Assembly: GCA_030605285.1 (NCBI GenBank)
Contig: JAUWIQ010000127.1
Location: forward strand, 1-6,242
Reading direction: 5' to 3'
Origin: Planctomycetota bacterium
GTDB lineage: Bacteria > Planctomycetota > Planctomycetia > Pirellulales > UBA7805
Length of the DNA: 6,242 nt
Part shown: positions 3,910 through 6,242 of the stretch, one piece after another
How positions within the stretch are numbered: the first letter of the stretch is position 1
Layout: each line of letters begins with the position of its first letter
Position numbers and translations under genes: made by a program
Notes under the pieces: model-generated
The model's database searches: none
What the model was told of the DNA's origin: nothing
What the model saw: the letters and a program-made list of their open reading frames with translations, nothing else

Positions 3910-6242
3910 ATGTTTGCTAATCTGTTCCCTGCCTTGGGTCTGATCGCCGAGGTGACTGCCCCGCTCTTAGAGGATTGGAAGTGGTACGAAGAGTGGTACG
4001 GCATTGTACTGATTCTTTTCCTTATTTTTGCGATTCCTATAGGGCTTGGGCGTGCTCTCTCTCGTGCGGTGCGGATGCGAGAGTACTCCTGGAAAATTGC
4101 CTTGATTCTCTTTGCTACGCTCACCGCGTCATTCATGCTGGTAATCAGTGAGCCAAATCTCGGCATCGATCTCGGGGGAGGCACCATCCTGGAGTACGAA
4201 ATCGACCAGCAGAAAAAGGGCGATGTTGCCGCTGCGGGCCAGAATAGTGATCTGATGGAGGATATGGTGTATGCGATCCGCCAGCGGCTCGATCCTGCGG
4301 GTGTGCGGCAGGTGAGCATTCGAGAATCGGGGCTAGAGCGAATCGAGATCAAGATTCCGCGCGTCTCGCAAGCCGAGGTGGCCCTGCTCAAAAGGCAGCT
4401 CACCACCGCCGGAAATCTGGAATTTCGGATTCTCGCCGATAAAGAGATGGATTCCTCGCTGGTTCGCCGCGTTCTTGCCGATTCGTCGCTGCAAAATCGG
4501 GTCTTTAAGGAGCAGGATCAGCCTGCCCGTCGCAGTGATGAGATGCATGGGGTTTTAGTCGAAATTGCGCTCAACTCTCCCGAGGATGTAATTGTCCTCA
4601 ACGGAATCGATCGGGCCAGATGGATCCCAGTGGATCCTGAAGAGGCTGTCAGCGTGCGGGGCGACCGCGATCTGGTCACGCGACCAACACCCGATGGGAA
4701 GCAGATTCAACAGTTGATCATCCTCGGCTGGGACCTTGCGGAGTGGGTACAGGTCGGTATGCAGAAAAGCAAGGTTGCCGACCAACCGGATGAGCCTCGG
4801 GTACGTCTGAGTCCGTTTACGGTAGAGCGGCCTCGCGACGATGGCGGGGTGGACGTGTTAGTGAAGATCGACGAGTTGAACGTCACAGGCGGTTATCTCA
4901 GCAACGCCATTCCCGCCACACGGGATGCCCGTCCGGTGGTTGAATTTAATTTTAATCTACAGGGGGCGAAGAAATTCGGGCGGCTGACGGGTGCCAATGT
5001 CCGAGAGAGTGGCCGTAAGCGGCGGCTGGGGATCGTACTCGATGGGGAGTTGCTCTCGGCTCCGGATCTCAATTCGGTGATTCGCGAAAGTGGTCAGATC
5101 ACAGGTGATTTTACCCAGGCGGACGTCAAGTGGCTGGTCGGGGTCCTGAATGCCGGAAGGCTGCCGGCCGCGCTCAACAAGGCACCGATTAGTGAGCAGC
5201 GGGTTGAACCGACCTTGGGATTGGCGACGATCGAATCGGGCAAACGGGCGATCGGCATTTCGTTGATTGTAATTGTACTGTTTATGCCGCTTTACTATCG
5301 CTTCAGTGGATTTGTCGCTTGCTTTGCCTTGGTGATGAACTTGGTTCTGGTACTCGGCGTGATGCTGGCGATTGGTGCCACGTTTACGTTGCCCGGACTC
5401 GCTGGTTTGGTGCTGACCGTCGGGATGGCTGTCGATGCCAACGTGCTTATCTTTGAGCGCATCCGCGAAGAGCTGTTGGGTGGCGCGGCGCTGCGGATGG
5501 CGATCCGCAACGGTTTTAGCCGGGCGACGAGAACGATTGTGGATGCAAATCTGACGACTTTGATCACGGCGATTGTACTCTATGTGATTGGTAAAGATCA
5601 GTTGCGGGGGTTTTCGGTTACGTTAATACTCGGTATCGGGATGAGTATGTTCACCGCGATTTTCTGTTCGCGGGTCATCTTCGACATCGCGGAAAAGCGC
5701 CGTTGGATTACCAAACTTGGGATGGTCCGTTTGCTGGGCCGCACTCAGATTGATTTTATTGGCAAGCGCTATCTGGCGGCGGTTGTTTCTCTGCTTTTGA
5801 TCGGGATTGGACTGGTGGGAGTTTTCTCCCGGGGAGTGAATCTGTTCGACATCGATTTTCGAGGCGGATCCAAAATCGAGGTGGTGTTTCAAGAGACCGC
5901 CACCAATAGCGCTGTCTATGATGCGCTGGTCACCTTTTCGTTGCAGCAACCTGCCGAAGAGCGGTTGACGGATCTCAAGGTGGTAGGTGTGGGAGACAAA
6001 GGTTTTCTGGTAGAGACCACGCAGGCGGACAGATCGCTGGTTGGGGCTGCGATCAAAGAGGTCTTTGGGAAGAAGTTGCAGACCAATGTTCTCAGCTACG
6101 ATCCGGCAGCCATCCAGGCGATCCCGAAGGCGATCCCGAAGGCGGCCTCGAGCGAAGAATCTCCTGACAGTACGCCGGCAACTGGGGAATCGGCAACTGG
6201 GGAATCGGCAACTGGGGAATCGGCAACTGGGGAATCGGCAAC
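3910..6242 (+). CDS. secDF: Fused protein translocase subunit SecDF, N-terminal 777 residues, truncated by window edge
   Basis: Open from ATG 3910 to the right edge without a stop. SecDF is an RND-family membrane protein that uses the proton-motive force to pull exported proteins through SecYEG. Order: an extra helix (about 31-47) not found in E. coli SecD; canonical SecD TM1 (62-80); LGIDLGGGT (84-92); a large periplasmic P1 domain to about 440, with VVEFNFN (341-347) and the conserved VLNAGRLPAAL (412-422); five helices (about 447-463, 468-489, 498-515, 546-563, 567-590) including GMAVDANVLIFER (505-517) with the proton-relay Asp D509. A linker of about 25 residues leads straight into SecF: IDFIGKR (614-620), TM1 (621-639), FDIDFRGG (646-653) and the start of the second periplasmic domain. 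From about 733 this domain becomes low-complexity (IPKA and TGESA repeats). The remaining SecF helices lie beyond the window. Confidence 0.96.
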   Translation, partial: MFANLFPALGLIAEVTAPLLEDWKWYEEWYGIVLILFLIFAIPIGLGRALSRAVRMREYSWKIALILFATLTASFMLVISEPNLGIDLGGGTILEYEIDQQKKGDVAAAGQNSDLMEDMVYAIRQRLDPAGVRQVSIRESGLERIEIKIPRVSQAEVALLKRQLTTAGNLEFRILADKEMDSSLVRRVLADSSLQNRVFKEQDQPARRSDEMHGVLVEIALNSPEDVIVLNGIDRARWIPVDPEEAVSVRGDRDLVTRPTPDGKQIQQLIILGWDLAEWVQVGMQKSKVADQPDEPRVRLSPFTVERPRDDGGVDVLVKIDELNVTGGYLSNAIPATRDARPVVEFNFNLQGAKKFGRLTGANVRESGRKRRLGIVLDGELLSAPDLNSVIRESGQITGDFTQADVKWLVGVLNAGRLPAALNKAPISEQRVEPTLGLATIESGKRAIGISLIVIVLFMPLYYRFSGFVACFALVMNLVLVLGVMLAIGATFTLPGLAGLVLTVGMAVDANVLIFERIREELLGGAALRMAIRNGFSRATRTIVDANLTTLITAIVLYVIGKDQLRGFSVTLILGIGMSMFTAIFCSRVIFDIAEKRRWITKLGMVRLLGRTQIDFIGKRYLAAVVSLLLIGIGLVGVFSRGVNLFDIDFRGGSKIEVVFQETATNSAVYDALVTFSLQQPAEERLTDLKVVGVGDKGFLVETTQADRSLVGAAIKEVFGKKLQTNVLSYDPAAIQAIPKAIPKAASSEESPDSTPATGESATGESATGESATGESA
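6116..6144 (+). repeat. 12-bp tandem duplication inside secDF
   Basis: The unit ATCCCGAAGGCG occurs at 6121-6132 and 6133-6144, with the preceding AGGCG (6116-6120) extending the 12-bp period to about 2.4 copies. It encodes IPKA-IPKA at residues 738-745, after a diverged AIQA. The copies are identical at every base, so the duplication is probably recent or kept uniform. Confidence 0.85.
6176..6242 (+). repeat. 15-bp tandem repeat (TGESA codons) inside secDF, running off the window
   Basis: The unit ACTGGGGAATCGGCA is present in four perfect copies (6181-6240), with a 5-nt partial copy before and 2 nt of a fifth after. Each unit encodes Thr-Gly-Glu-Ser-Ala in the secDF frame (residues 758-777). 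As 15 is a multiple of three, changes in copy number would lengthen or shorten the protein without a frameshift. Identity at third codon positions points to recent expansion by replication slippage. Total copy number cannot be seen here. Confidence 0.95.

Noticed and set aside
3891..5949. Minus-strand frames opposite secDF (3891-4406, 4333-4548, 4555-4785, 5295-5567, 5623-5949)
   Set aside because: They lie antisense to a continuous, well-conserved secDF frame and have low-complexity or unrecognisable translations.
6116..6242. CRISPR array or mobile-element end
   Set aside because: The units are 12 and 15 bp without spacers and continue the secDF reading frame, so they are coding tandem repeats.

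Overview
The window looks like chromosomal DNA of a planctomycete, most likely of the Pirellulales type. This is inferred from the gene set and not from any database search. The clues are SecD and SecF joined in one reading frame, a TPR protein carrying two RNA polymerase alpha C-terminal-like domains directly upstream of tgt, a moderately high GC content, and weak or unusual Shine-Dalgarno spacing. I saw no mobile element, tRNA, rRNA or CRISPR array.

Layout. Positions 1-661 hold the N-terminal 220 codons of a minus-strand histone-deacetylase-family hydrolase, cut by the left edge of the window. A 176-bp divergent intergenic region (662-837) follows. It contains a sigma70-like promoter facing right, an 8-bp direct repeat inside that promoter's spacer, and a weaker promoter candidate with a good Shine-Dalgarno site facing left. 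To its right are four plus-strand genes: the TPR/tandem alpha-CTD protein (838-2163), tgt (2233-3402), yajC (3528-3890) and a fused secDF (3910 to the right edge, incomplete). The gaps between them are 69, 124 and 19 bp, with no clear intrinsic terminator in any, so one transcript could cover all four.

Function. The order tgt-yajC-secD-secF is a widely conserved bacterial cluster joining a tRNA-modification enzyme (queuosine pathway, G34 of GUN-anticodon tRNAs) to the accessory SecDF-YajC complex that helps the SecYEG channel use the proton-motive force in protein export. The head of the operon differs from the enterobacterial version: a possible DNA-binding or RNA-polymerase-interacting TPR protein stands where queA lies in E. 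coli.

Most notable points: (1) the TPR-alphaCTD-alphaCTD architecture, with the key DNA-contact arginine kept in both CTD copies; (2) a Tgt with valine where the model bacterial enzymes have the preQ1-pocket cysteine, a change linked in the literature to queuine-type specificity; (3) a perfect 15-bp coding tandem repeat in the SecF periplasmic part of SecDF, running off the window beside a second, 12-bp tandem duplication; (4) an extra N-terminal membrane helix in SecDF. The two genes that run off the window edges (the deacetylase and secDF) are open throughout their visible length.
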